IMG/VR virus record: IMGVR_UViG_3300010885_016315
Location: 1 to 44,192 of that record
DNA: 44,192 bases
Origin: a virus
Strand: one strand, 5' to 3'
In this document: piece after piece, positions 6,951 through 15,125 of the stretch
Position numbering within the stretch: the stretch's first letter is position 1
Layout of the letters: each line of letters begins with the position of its first letter
The notes under the pieces: generated by a model
Database searches by the model: none
What the model saw: the letters and a program-made list of their open reading frames with translations, nothing else
Told to the model about the DNA's origin: nothing
Made by a program: the position numbers and the translations under genes

Positions 6951-8506
6951 CTCTTATCGCGTTTTTGACGAGGAGCGGTATCCACGTCACGTGGTTCAGC
7001 ACGACGACCAGGACGAGTGATCTTATCTGCACTCATGCTGGCTTCGGGATCTTTGATTTTTTTCTTGGGAACTTGGTTACCAATTTCACCTACTGGACTA
7101 TCATTTTCCCCGCCACTACCTTTATAACCAAAACTAACCCGACCAATGATGCCAGTTGCCGAATATACCTTTGTAGCATCTAATTTTACAGTGCCTTTAA
7201 AATTTGGAGGGTACTTGCTAGTAAAACCTGTTACTGTATATGCATCGTTTTTATTAGACCCGTTTAAATGTAATTGAATAATGGGACTAGAATTTAAAAA
7301 TTTTAAACAAGCTTCGCCAAATTTAGGATCAGAATTAATATTCTCTGACACTCGGCGTGCTAACGCCGCCAATGCATGATATCCTATATTGTACCGTGGA
7401 TTATCTAGCTTGGCATTAATATCTGTCATTAAATTTTGGATAATTGGATTTTTGCTTGGAATATTAGTTTTAATCAATTGTTTTATTTCTTGTCCGGTTA
7501 ATTCGTCAATGATACCTTGTTGAATGCCATACACTATTGGAAAATCTACAGCACTTAACTTTCCAATTTCTTCAATAATTTGAACTTGCTCGTTATAAGT
7601 TTTTAATAACTTAGTCAGACCTTTTTGTCGTGCAACACCCACACCATCGGAAATATTCTTGATTGATGCGGCTGCACCATCTTCACCTTTGCTAGATATG
7701 CCAATTTCTACTCCGCTTGGGTGCAATAGATAACTGTCAACTAGTCCGTTATTCTTATCAGCAGGAAAGTTAACAGTACTTCCACTATATGTGCCTTGAT
7801 CACCCAGTATATCTTTACGTGCAGCTTCTGCACCTGTTCCCATATTCATGCCTTGTAACAAGGCAATTGGCCCAATGGTTTCACCAAGATCATCTCGTAT
7901 AGCAGTGGCCATTTCTCCTACGTTTTCAAATTTGGGAAGATTGCCAGCTAATAGCTGATCCATTCCGGGACGTATTTTTTCAATTGTGTCCAGCTGGTCG
8001 GGTGTAATACCCGGACGAGTACCAATCGCTGCCACAATATCTGCAGGGCCAGCAAAAGTTGAGTTAACTGGAAATAAATCTGCAGGCTTGAGTTTGTAAT
8101 AGGCACCTTTTAAACTTACGGATTTATTAAGTTGCCACCCTCCTGGTAATTCACTATTTTTCCAGAATCCTGCCATGTCTGGTTTAATTTCATTAAAGAA
8201 TCTACCAAAATAAGTTGTTTGTCCTGGACCGGGGCCGTCAAATGTCAATATAGCAAATGCTTTACTACCGCCTGTGGGTTTATTGCTCCAAGTAATAGAA
8301 GGATATTGTTTAAATAGGTCTTGTCCTACTAGAGCCATTTCGTTGTAGTCCTTATAAGCCCCGGGCATTGAAGGAAAGTATTCGGCTTGCTTAAAGGTAA
8401 TGACTGCTGTGGGGTTATCTTTAGACCCTTGGAAAAAACTATCTCCAGCATCTCGATATAACAGCCCACGGCTTTTCTCAAGTAATATATTAATTAGTTC
8501 ACGCAT
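6947..8506 (-). CDS. phage protein of unknown function, candidate packaged protein
   Basis: A 519-residue protein that I do not recognise. It begins MRELINILLE, a short helix ending in L-x-E, the pattern of T4 capsid-targeting sequences cut by the prohead protease, followed by a largely globular body (for example FAILTFDGPGPGQTTYFGRF and HPSGVEIGISSKGEDG) and a highly charged, disordered C-terminus (from about 475, rich in K, R, D, P). A late-promoter motif (CATAAATA, 8514-8521) lies exactly 7 bases before the ATG and there is no Shine-Dalgarno, so late mRNA may be leaderless. A late-expressed, possibly encapsidated protein is an inference. Confidence 0.7.
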   Translation of the reverse strand: MRELINILLEKSRGLLYRDAGDSFFQGSKDNPTAVITFKQAEYFPSMPGAYKDYNEMALVGQDLFKQYPSITWSNKPTGGSKAFAILTFDGPGPGQTTYFGRFFNEIKPDMAGFWKNSELPGGWQLNKSVSLKGAYYKLKPADLFPVNSTFAGPADIVAAIGTRPGITPDQLDTIEKIRPGMDQLLAGNLPKFENVGEMATAIRDDLGETIGPIALLQGMNMGTGAEAARKDILGDQGTYSGSTVNFPADKNNGLVDSYLLHPSGVEIGISSKGEDGAAASIKNISDGVGVARQKGLTKLLKTYNEQVQIIEEIGKLSAVDFPIVYGIQQGIIDELTGQEIKQLIKTNIPSKNPIIQNLMTDINAKLDNPRYNIGYHALAALARRVSENINSDPKFGEACLKFLNSSPIIQLHLNGSNKNDAYTVTGFTSKYPPNFKGTVKLDATKVYSATGIIGRVSFGYKGSGGENDSPVGEIGNQVPKKKIKDPEASMSADKITRPGRRAEPRDVDTAPRQKRDKS

Positions 8507-8513
8507 AATTCAA

Positions 8514-8521
8514 TATTTATG
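8514..8521 (-). promoter_or_regulatory. T4-type late promoter box CATAAATA
   Basis: One-base variant of the T4 late consensus TATAAATA on the minus strand, ending 7 bases before the ATG at 8506. The predicted start site (about 6 bases past the box) is 1-3 bases from the ATG. Confidence 0.7.
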
Positions 8522-8555
8522 GTTTTAAAGTATTTGTTAATTCGTGTTGCGCCGC

Positions 8556-8563
8556 AATAAATA
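8556..8563 (+). promoter_or_regulatory. T4-type late promoter box AATAAATA
   Basis: AATAAATA on the plus strand, 25 bases before the ATG at 8589 and diverging from the box at 8514-8521. It would start a short leader containing the AAGGAG ribosome site. Confidence 0.6.
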
Positions 8564-8588
8564 CAACTGTCACCCACAAGGAGAAAAT

Positions 8589-8759
8589 ATGACAATTGAC
8601 TTTGACAGTCTACGGGAACGTCTACGAGAAATGTTCCCCAATCAACACAAAAGCGACATAGAACAATTTATAGAAAGTAAAAATCCCAAATCAGCGTCTG
8701 ACATTGAGCACTGGATGCAACAGTGGACTTACAGTAACGAAAAGTACATGGGACTATGA
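8589..8759 (+). CDS. small hypothetical phage protein (56 aa)
   Basis: The frame is open from 8544, but the ATG at 8589 is preceded by AAGGAG (8579-8584) at good spacing and by a late-promoter-like box, so I take it as the start. The 56-residue product is acidic/basic mixed and helical in appearance (FDSLRERLREMFPNQHKSDI, then IEHWMQQWTYSNEKY), with no cysteine or signal. Function unknown. Its stop overlaps the ATG of the next tiny frame (ATGA). Confidence 0.7.
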   Translation: MTIDFDSLRERLREMFPNQHKSDIEQFIESKNPKSASDIEHWMQQWTYSNEKYMGL

Positions 8760-8842
8760 TGCGTAAACTACTAAAATCTATAGTTGAATCTAGACAGCGT
8801 AGAGCAATGTTATATCTACGCTGCTTGATTGCTGGTATTTAA
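8756..8842 (+). CDS. 28-residue basic peptide
   Basis: Starts at ATG-ATG overlapping the preceding stop (ATGA) and ends one base before the convergent methyltransferase stop, filling the gap exactly. The product, MMRKLLKSIVESRQRRAMLY then LRCLIAGI, is strongly basic with a K/R-rich amphipathic helix, reminiscent of the ~40-residue DUF1127-like or KSRQRRA small proteins common in phages and proteobacteria. No independent ribosome site is visible; translational coupling would be needed. Real but short, or a chance frame; moderate confidence. Confidence 0.5.
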   Translation: MMRKLLKSIVESRQRRAMLYLRCLIAGI

Positions 8843-9604
8843 TTACTCCTTAGCAAAGTAGAAATCTTTATCTAACCATTTAGATATTATTTCTTCTTGC
8901 CGCACATACCCATATTTGTTAAGGCAATCAACCACGCTTGGATTCAGTAGATTCATTTCTGCCAAATGATACCAGCTGGTTGATTCAGGATTCATTGGAG
9001 GTATATCTGATTTATACACTGCTGCGTATAGCCACGGATCATTTTCTTTTTTAAGAAAAAAAGCATCGTTACAATCAAATCCGTTTACCGCCAACATGTA
9101 AATTAAGTTTGCCATATTATGATTAAAATAGCACCCGCTGTAACTATGGGCATTAAATCTATTATAGGCATAGTGTGTTGACTGAGGAAACATCAAAATC
9201 AACATTCCATTGACCGTCATTTGTTCATTCCACGACTTTAGAGTTTCCACTGGATTAATAATGTACTGAAAGGTGTTATGGCACCAAATTAGGTCCACCG
9301 GTCTAGGAACAAAATGCCCTGCACCGTTGATATTTGATTCAAATGTATGAACATTTGGTAATTTGGCAACGCTTTTATCAAATGTTTTTAAACTTTTGTC
9401 TACAGCGTAAACCTTATAATTTCTTGGCTCCGGGGGATCATCTCTGGTCATCAAGGTCGCCCACCAGTTGGTGTCTAATCCGGTACCGCATCCAAAATCT
9501 GCCACAAATTCTAAACTATCCAAGAAACTATCGTACTTGTATAGTATATCTAAAACCTCGCGGCTATGTTCATGGCTTTCTTGTGCGTTTTTAAATTGTA
9601 CCAT
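8843..9604 (-). CDS. class I SAM-dependent methyltransferase
   Basis: A 253-residue methyltransferase with motif I VADFGCGTGLD (about 35-45), an acidic strand-2 end AVDKS (about 69-73), and a motif IV-like DLIWCHNTFQYI (about 104-115) as in Methyltransf_11/25 enzymes acting on small molecules. Substrate unknown. It is the last gene of the uvs block and overlaps the upstream 86-residue gene by 14 bases. It adds to the window's SAM-consuming enzymes whose by-product AhcY could recycle. Confidence 0.82.
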   Translation of the reverse strand: MVQFKNAQESHEHSREVLDILYKYDSFLDSLEFVADFGCGTGLDTNWWATLMTRDDPPEPRNYKVYAVDKSLKTFDKSVAKLPNVHTFESNINGAGHFVPRPVDLIWCHNTFQYIINPVETLKSWNEQMTVNGMLILMFPQSTHYAYNRFNAHSYSGCYFNHNMANLIYMLAVNGFDCNDAFFLKKENDPWLYAAVYKSDIPPMNPESTSWYHLAEMNLLNPSVVDCLNKYGYVRQEEIISKWLDKDFYFAKE

Positions 9605-9851
9605 TTTTTAACACCTCTATAACAACTTTTTCTTTAAGATAACGTAGTCTTGATTCAAGCTGGTGTGAAGCTTCTGCAATGTCGTTATCTTCGCCCCAGT
9701 TTATTTGTCTAATTAAATAATCTGCCCATTTAGCACAAGAATCTTTTTCCAATTGAATATCTACTGCATTACTTTTTGGTTTTGCATGTGAACACAAATA
9801 AAATTCTGCTATTAGATTTCTAGCATGCTCTTTAATATCATCAGTGGTCAT
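9591..9851 (-). CDS. small hypothetical protein downstream of uvsY
   Basis: An 86-residue protein, mostly helical, with ARNLIAEFYLCSHAKPKSN and EDNDIAEASHQLESRLRYLK. I do not recognise a family. It overlaps uvsY by 4 bases (ATGA-like) and the downstream methyltransferase by 14, so it is co-translated in the recombination block. Confidence 0.65.
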   Translation of the reverse strand: MTTDDIKEHARNLIAEFYLCSHAKPKSNAVDIQLEKDSCAKWADYLIRQINWGEDNDIAEASHQLESRLRYLKEKVVIEVLKNGTI

Positions 9852-10300
9852 ACTATAATATCCTCCATACCTGCTGTGCGTAATCGTACCACATGCCCTA
9901 GCATAAAGTTTTTGCTTTCAAGACCTTTCATTATACCTAGCCAACGATTGCGTAACAATGCAACTTCATTGATAATAGTCTCAAAGTCAATTACTTCGTC
10001 CTCACCGTCTACATACTTTTCGGCATCGCGTGATGTTAACGCACGAGCATAGGTTTCTAGATATTTTTGAAAATGTTTTCTACGTATCTTTCTTAACTGA
10101 ATATTGAGGTATTCAAGTACAGCTTCGATCTCTTGTAGTTGATTAAATCTATGTTCGGTAATACCGGGAAGATTGGTTAAAGACTTTTCAACATTGCCGC
10201 GAATGTAAGTTTCATTTTTAGCCTGCATAATCTCTCCTTCATAATAGTCAATGAAGTCCGGGATCTTGCTAAGATCGGCAACTACTTGATTATACCACAT
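9848..10300 (-). CDS. uvsY: UvsY-like recombination mediator
   Basis: A 150-residue protein whose C-terminal half (ALTSRDAEKYVDGEDEVIDF, then LRNRWLGIMKGLESKNFMLG and VVRLRTAGMED) has the layout of UvsY proteins of marine T4-like phages. UvsY hexamers help load UvsX onto gp32-coated single-stranded DNA. Helical and basic in the middle (LRKIRRKHFQKYLETYAR). It lies two genes downstream of uvsX, and its start overlaps the preceding stop (TAATG), both typical of a recombination operon. Confidence 0.8.
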   Translation of the reverse strand: MWYNQVVADLSKIPDFIDYYEGEIMQAKNETYIRGNVEKSLTNLPGITEHRFNQLQEIEAVLEYLNIQLRKIRRKHFQKYLETYARALTSRDAEKYVDGEDEVIDFETIINEVALLRNRWLGIMKGLESKNFMLGHVVRLRTAGMEDIIV

Positions 10301-10521
10301 TACTCATCTTCGTCGTAGTCAGAATCGTCTTCGGTGACATATTCTTTAAGAGCGCGACTTAAAGGAGCATCAACTGCTCCAAACTCTCTTAGTTGATCAT
10401 CGCTTAGTAGATCAACTAATACGCTTATTAAATTATCTGCTGCTTCTTGACGATCCTTTGATGGAATGTATTGCTTAAGAATTGTATATGTTTCGATTAA
10501 CACATCTAAATCAATGCTCAT
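10300..10521 (-). CDS. small acidic protein between uvsX and uvsY
   Basis: A 73-residue acidic protein with a strongly acidic C-terminus (TEDDSDYDEDE). No recognised domain; the body is predicted helical (LDVLIETYTILKQYIPSKD). Overlaps both neighbours by a few bases. Acidic tails in this operon (also in gp32) may mediate contacts among recombination proteins, but this is speculation. Confidence 0.7.
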   Translation of the reverse strand: MSIDLDVLIETYTILKQYIPSKDRQEAADNLISVLVDLLSDDQLREFGAVDAPLSRALKEYVTEDDSDYDEDE

Positions 10522-11585
10522 TCTGCTGGTTCCTCTTCTGGTTGAATAGCAATGGTATCTTTATGCGGGTTTGCAGTAAAATCATCCATAACTTTATCTA
10601 GTGATTCATTTTCGTTACGTTCCCATGCTTTACGGAACTGCTTGATCACTGTACCATCTGCTAGCGTGTATTTAAGACTGTTGCCTTCTTTTGCTAATAA
10701 TGCTTTCCCTTCGAACATATCAACCAGTCCGCTGTAGGGATTCATGCCTGTCTCATAAGGGATCTTGACTTGTACACTCTCAAACGGTTTAGCGTAACGG
10801 GTTTTCATGATCTTGCAAGCGGCTCTGATACCTTTTACTTCGCTAATTTTGTTACCGTCCTCATCTTCTTTGAGTTTGAGCTTCTTCATTGCAACCACAA
10901 TACTGCTTGCATAAATGAAACCCTGTCCGCCTGAGATCTTGTCATCGGGATCAAACATGTCCTGACTTGCATACGTATGATTGGTAGCAACTAGTCCAAT
11001 ATTCAGGCTACCAAACATGTTTACGCAGTTACGAACCAGTGAAGTGAGTGCCTTGGGCTTACGACCCATATCGCCCTTCATTTCGCCTGCTTCAAATTGA
11101 TTGACATCAGTGGGTGTTAGTAACATACCTAGACTGTCTAACACAAACAATACCTTTGGGCGGCCTTCTTCGGGCAGTGTTTTATATTCTTTAACAAAGT
11201 CACTAATAACTTTAGCAACATCGTCGATCATGGCCATATTAAGTTTAAGCATCTTGTCTTCGCTAGTGTCCACACCAAGTGCATGTAGCCATGCTTCGTC
11301 AAGTGCATTTTCACTGTCAATCAATATAACATAGATACCTTGTTGCTGTGCATTTTTAACCAAGTTGCCCGAGCAGATAAAACTTTTGCCTGCTCCGGAC
11401 TCGCCAGCAAACACTGTAACCTTGCCCATTGGGATACCTCGGTTAAAGTCTCCGCTGATAAGATAGTTCAATGCATAGTTGTTGGTTGAAATCCAGTCTG
11501 TTGGGTCAGTGAATCCTACACTGATACCATCAATTGCTTTAGTGATGTTTTTACGAAATTTTGATACGTCAAATGGTTTTGTCAT
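10518..11585 (-). CDS. uvsX: UvsX / RecA-like recombinase
   Basis: A 355-residue RecA-family recombinase. Walker A GESGAGKS is at 61-68, Walker B VLFVLDSLG near 144-153, and the RecA-type SGGQGFIYASSIVVAM and NHTYAS segments follow. It forms the filament that carries out strand invasion in recombination-dependent replication. Its C-terminus is acidic (QPEEEPAE). It follows gp32 and one unknown gene, and is translationally coupled to the small acidic gene and uvsY. Confidence 0.95.
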   Translation of the reverse strand: MTKPFDVSKFRKNITKAIDGISVGFTDPTDWISTNNYALNYLISGDFNRGIPMGKVTVFAGESGAGKSFICSGNLVKNAQQQGIYVILIDSENALDEAWLHALGVDTSEDKMLKLNMAMIDDVAKVISDFVKEYKTLPEEGRPKVLFVLDSLGMLLTPTDVNQFEAGEMKGDMGRKPKALTSLVRNCVNMFGSLNIGLVATNHTYASQDMFDPDDKISGGQGFIYASSIVVAMKKLKLKEDEDGNKISEVKGIRAACKIMKTRYAKPFESVQVKIPYETGMNPYSGLVDMFEGKALLAKEGNSLKYTLADGTVIKQFRKAWERNENESLDKVMDDFTANPHKDTIAIQPEEEPAE

Positions 11586-11596
11586 AGTTTTACCCT

Positions 11597-12499
11597 TTAG
11601 TTTAAAATAATTTTAGCTTTATTATTGTCTCGAGAATTTCTATATAAAATTTTTCTATAATTGACCAAATTGGATTCTAGATCTATTATATTCGCAAATG
11701 GTATTTGTTCTGCTATTAATTGTATATTTTGACTAGTGGCCCACTGTATTGATTCATTGCTAAATGGAATTGTTTCGGGTCTTGACAAATTTAGTTGAAA
11801 TGCAAATTCTAAAGTTTCATAATTATAATTATCCGGACACTCTAATTTAGAATCAAAATATCTAAATTTATTATAATATTGTCTGCCTACGTATGTGTAT
11901 CCAAACGAAAAATTTATTACATCATTATTGGTAACAACAGAATCAACAAAGGGATTGTCAAATACTTCCCATTTTTCGTCTGAACTAAATTCTATATTTG
12001 TAAAGGCACTTTCAAGTCGATGTATTCCCATATTAACTTCTCGAAAAGGAAATATGTATCCTAGCCTTTCCAATGCTGGAGCAAGATTGATATTGCGAAT
12101 TTCATCAGGATATAATTCATGTAGTGTATTTCCAAATTGAGCTCTATTTATATTGGCGCTATGTCTCAATTTGTCAATATTAATGTTATGTTTATGTGAA
12201 AATACCCAATCTGAGTGTGTCTTATTAAGAAACTTTTGATCTAAATAATCATCTAAATTTATTTGTTGATCAAACGACTTGCCAATTAAATCATATAAAC
12301 TCTCGTTGGTTTTTGAAATAGCCCAGTGCAAATGAGCAATTTTTATGTCAACATTTTTATAAAGTTCTCTATTGTCGGAAAATAAATTTTGCGACTCGTT
12401 ATTAATTTTGTTAACAAAAAATTCAAATAATTCGTGATTATATTTTACTTCAAACGGAAGTGACTCACCTGAATTATCGAAGACTAGAAAAAATTTCAT
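11597..12499 (-). CDS. unknown AT-rich gene between gp32 and uvsX
   Basis: A 300-residue protein I cannot assign. It is rich in N, I, F, Y and D, with visibly higher AT content than its neighbours (long TTTAT/AAATT runs), a sign of possible later acquisition. Recognisable secondary-structure-like blocks include FLVFDNSGESLPFEVKY at the start and IHRLESAFTNIEF, then GYTYVGRQYYNKFRYF, in the middle. No catalytic motif, signal or membrane segment seen. It lies between the hairpin at 12527-12558 and uvsX, so its expression may depend on read-through from gp32. Confidence 0.65.
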   Translation of the reverse strand: MKFFLVFDNSGESLPFEVKYNHELFEFFVNKINNESQNLFSDNRELYKNVDIKIAHLHWAISKTNESLYDLIGKSFDQQINLDDYLDQKFLNKTHSDWVFSHKHNINIDKLRHSANINRAQFGNTLHELYPDEIRNINLAPALERLGYIFPFREVNMGIHRLESAFTNIEFSSDEKWEVFDNPFVDSVVTNNDVINFSFGYTYVGRQYYNKFRYFDSKLECPDNYNYETLEFAFQLNLSRPETIPFSNESIQWATSQNIQLIAEQIPFANIIDLESNLVNYRKILYRNSRDNNKAKIILN

Positions 12500-12526
12500 T
12501 TATAATAATTGAATTGGATATAAAAC

Positions 12527-12558
12527 CTTGGGCATACACTGAGGTGCAGAGGCCCAAG
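12527..12558 (-). terminator. hairpin after gp32, probable terminator or attenuator
   Basis: CTTGGGC (12552-12558 read on the minus strand) pairs with GCCCAAG (12527-12533) around an 18-base loop, followed by GTTTTAT. It lies just past the gp32 stop, so it could partly terminate gp32 transcripts and reduce expression of the uvs genes. The T-run is short, so termination is probably incomplete. Confidence 0.6.
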
Positions 12559-12565
12559 TTGTACT

Positions 12566-13558
12566 TTACTTAGCGCGATTACGAATCATTGCAAGAATGT
12601 CTTCGGCCTTTTGACTTGAAGGTTTAGCAGCAACAGGTGCAGTAGCAACTGGTGCATCATCCTCTTCATCTACATCAAACGGAGCAGATTCTACAGGTGC
12701 AGGAGCTGCTGCCAGTGTTGCCTTGGCAGTTGATGTACCTCCGGTATTGTCATCTCCACCTTTACCAGCAAAGCCGCTGGGCTTGTAATACTGACCCCAA
12801 CGATCCGGATCATATGCTTGACCGTCAACCGATGCTTCAAACATTTCTTTGAGTACTTTGAGTTCAACGTCGCCGGGCTTCTTGGGTAAAAAGTCGGCCA
12901 AGTTGAACAAGCCATGTGCATCAATTGCTGCTTGCTCTGTTGCTGTCAGTGCAGTCTCTTTGCGGCTCCACTTGGAAGTTGAATAGTCTGCATAACCACC
13001 TTTGCTAGTCTTTGTAACAGTGAAATCCAAACCAGCGGTGTAATCAGTCGGCATGCTTTCTAGTTCTGGATCCATTAGTGCCGACTTGATCAAATTAAAA
13101 ATCTGCGGGCTTATCACAAACCGGCGTATTGGGTTCTCTGGTGTTTTGTCATCCGCGAGTGGATTGTCTTTTACAAAGCCTTGGAACAAGTAACTTTTCT
13201 TCTTCCAATACTTACGACCCATTTCTTCAAGTCCGGGGTCTTTGAACCATGTACGTACCTCTGCCAGGATTGGGCAAGCGTCACCATACATCTCCACACA
13301 TGGTACTTGCACCACTACAGGTTTACTATCCGCCTGACCTTTGACGCCGGCAAACGGTAGTCGAATCATGAGTCTCTCGACCCAGAAGAAGTCGTTCTTT
13401 GCGTTTGCGTCTGGTAAGAATCGGATTTTTGCACTAGTACCTTCTGGAATGTTCCAGTGTGCATAGATGGCGTTGTCTCCGCCTTGTGATGAACCGCCTT
13501 GTGAACGGTTTTCTTGCGCTTGTAGTTTTGCGCGAATTTCTGCTAATGAAGTTGCCAT
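12566..13558 (-). CDS. 32: gp32-like single-stranded DNA-binding protein
   Basis: A 330-residue gp32 homologue. It starts with a basic cooperativity-type N-terminus (SLAEIRAKLQAQENRSQ), followed by an OB-fold core with FLPDANAKNDFFWVERLMIR and FLFQ-like aromatic strands, and ends in an acidic, Ala/Pro-rich tail (DVEEDDAPVA near 300). T4 gp32 has a His/Cys3 zinc site; here only C87 and C95 are present in that area, so zinc binding looks lost, as in other marine T4-like phages. Strong AAGGAG ribosome site and a 55-base leader from a combined early/late promoter fit high expression. Confidence 0.88.
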   Translation of the reverse strand: MATSLAEIRAKLQAQENRSQGGSSQGGDNAIYAHWNIPEGTSAKIRFLPDANAKNDFFWVERLMIRLPFAGVKGQADSKPVVVQVPCVEMYGDACPILAEVRTWFKDPGLEEMGRKYWKKKSYLFQGFVKDNPLADDKTPENPIRRFVISPQIFNLIKSALMDPELESMPTDYTAGLDFTVTKTSKGGYADYSTSKWSRKETALTATEQAAIDAHGLFNLADFLPKKPGDVELKVLKEMFEASVDGQAYDPDRWGQYYKPSGFAGKGGDDNTGGTSTAKATLAAAPAPVESAPFDVDEEDDAPVATAPVAAKPSSQKAEDILAMIRNRAK

Positions 13559-13619
13559 AATGTGTTCTCCTTAATAAGATGGTCTTAGAATGTGCCTAGA
13601 TACATAACTGCACCGTGCA

Positions 13620-13649
13620 ATTATATAACAGTAGTATTTATGATGTCAA
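13620..13649 (-). promoter_or_regulatory. composite sigma70 and late promoter for gp32
   Basis: Minus strand: TTGACA (13644-13649), 18-base spacer, TATAAT (13620-13625), both perfect consensus. The spacer itself contains the late box CATAAATA (13635-13642). Early transcription would start near 13613 and late transcription near 13629, both upstream of gp32 at 13558. The leader also contains a small GCAC-GGTGC hairpin near 13610-13617, possibly part of translational self-control. Confidence 0.85.
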
Positions 13650-13660
13650 ACAAAAATTAA

Positions 13661-15103
13661 TTATTTTTTAACCAAACCACTTAACCGTCTTAACATGGCC
13701 AAGTCTTCACTGACAACCGGTTCGTCCATTGTAGTGTCCCCGGTTGGCTGTGCTTGTGGTTCGGGTTGGGGCGGTGCAGGTTCGGTTGGTTGAGCTTGAC
13801 TCTGCATTATTTGGATGATTTGGTTAGCTAACGATGACTCACCATTTGATGCTAACCATCCGGCTAATGTTCTACGAGCATCAGCATCGGGTCCTTGGTT
13901 GGCGGAGAGTCTACGCATTGCTACACCCAATGACTCGTCATCAATTATTCCACTAAGTGCTGCAATTGCATCTGTGCCATCAAATCCAACTGCTAAAGGT
14001 GCTTGGACTATATCTAGTAACTCAGTTTCATCATGATCGTCTGTGTCATCTTCCCAGGTGGCTTCGGTCACGTCATTGGCCCAAGACTCAAATTCTTTAC
14101 TGCCTGGGGTATCCATCTTTTGGCGATGCTTGTATGCCCGGTACACATACGGTAATGCTTCGTTAAAACGATCATCGTATATCTTTTTAACAAAACGTTC
14201 ACGTAACGATTCTTCATCAATCTCTTCGCTGGGCTCTTGTTGTATACCCATCATGCTCATCAACATTTCATGACCGCGACGACCTTGGAAACGCTTTAAG
14301 TGATCCTTAACTTCGTTATAACGATGAACGGCTGCTTCGACCATGCCGGTTGTTTCTGCATCTTCAAATGTACGATTACGCATGCTACGCACGAAATGTC
14401 GCATACTGGCCATTTCTTTGACCATTTCGTTAATTAATTCGCTACCTTCATCACCAAAGCGTCCACCGTGGCGTAAATGATTAGCGGTTGCACGAGCACC
14501 ATGCAAGTTAGTGTGGTTTAATAGGAAACGTTCGCCTAGTGGTGTTTCAACGAATACGTGTTCAATTTGTCTAGTGCGAGAACCACGGCGCTCTGGATCA
14601 ATTTGATCTTTGTGTCTAATGATTAATTTATGTGTACCAACATCACCAAAGCTCATGTGCTTGTTATTACCGTGTCCGTACAGGCGACTTTCAGTAACTG
14701 CTAGCTCGTCTTTGTCATATGTGCTGTCTGCTTTGCTTTGCTGTTTCAAATCTTTTAAATCTAAGTTGCTGCGATTGATATCTCTAACATCAAACTGTAA
14801 CATATTTCTACGTGCAAACTTACGTAAACTTCTCAAAAACTTATGCCATTCTTGCTCTTGCTCTTCATCAAGTGCTTCTGTGATATTTGAGCTAAAGTAT
14901 ACCTTCAATGTATCTTCATCAACAAGACTCATTGTTATATTACCAAAATTCTTACCATCTTCGCTAATATAATCAAAGTTAAAGAATCGAGCACGTTCAG
15001 GATCCTGCACTCGTTGGGCTTTTTCGTCGCCAATGCTTATGTTATCAAAACGGGCACGTACTTTTTCAAATAATTCGTCAGAGATTTTGTCTAATTCACG
15101 CAT
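13661..15103 (-). CDS. phage protein of unknown function, candidate head-associated
   Basis: A 480-residue protein without a family I can name. It begins MRELDKISDELFE (L-x-E at 11-13), has a charged helical middle (ELINEMVKEMASMRHFVRSM and LRERFVKKIYDDRFNEALPY), a Pro/Gln-rich linker near 430-460 (EPAPPQPEPQAQP) and ends LAMLRRLSGLVKK, sharing a C-terminal [IL]x[RW]L[AS]G motif with other proteins in this window. A late box lies exactly 7 bases before the ATG with no Shine-Dalgarno, suggesting a leaderless late mRNA. It sits between TerL and gp32. Confidence 0.72.
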   Translation of the reverse strand: MRELDKISDELFEKVRARFDNISIGDEKAQRVQDPERARFFNFDYISEDGKNFGNITMSLVDEDTLKVYFSSNITEALDEEQEQEWHKFLRSLRKFARRNMLQFDVRDINRSNLDLKDLKQQSKADSTYDKDELAVTESRLYGHGNNKHMSFGDVGTHKLIIRHKDQIDPERRGSRTRQIEHVFVETPLGERFLLNHTNLHGARATANHLRHGGRFGDEGSELINEMVKEMASMRHFVRSMRNRTFEDAETTGMVEAAVHRYNEVKDHLKRFQGRRGHEMLMSMMGIQQEPSEEIDEESLRERFVKKIYDDRFNEALPYVYRAYKHRQKMDTPGSKEFESWANDVTEATWEDDTDDHDETELLDIVQAPLAVGFDGTDAIAALSGIIDDESLGVAMRRLSANQGPDADARRTLAGWLASNGESSLANQIIQIMQSQAQPTEPAPPQPEPQAQPTGDTTMDEPVVSEDLAMLRRLSGLVKK

Positions 15104-15110
15104 AGTGTAG

Positions 15111-15118
15111 TATTTATG
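15111..15118 (-). promoter_or_regulatory. T4-type late promoter box CATAAATA
   Basis: CATAAATA on the minus strand, ending 7 bases upstream of the ATG at 15103; the same spacing and TATGCGTGAA start context occur at 8506. Confidence 0.7.
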
Positions 15119-15125
15119 TTTTTTG

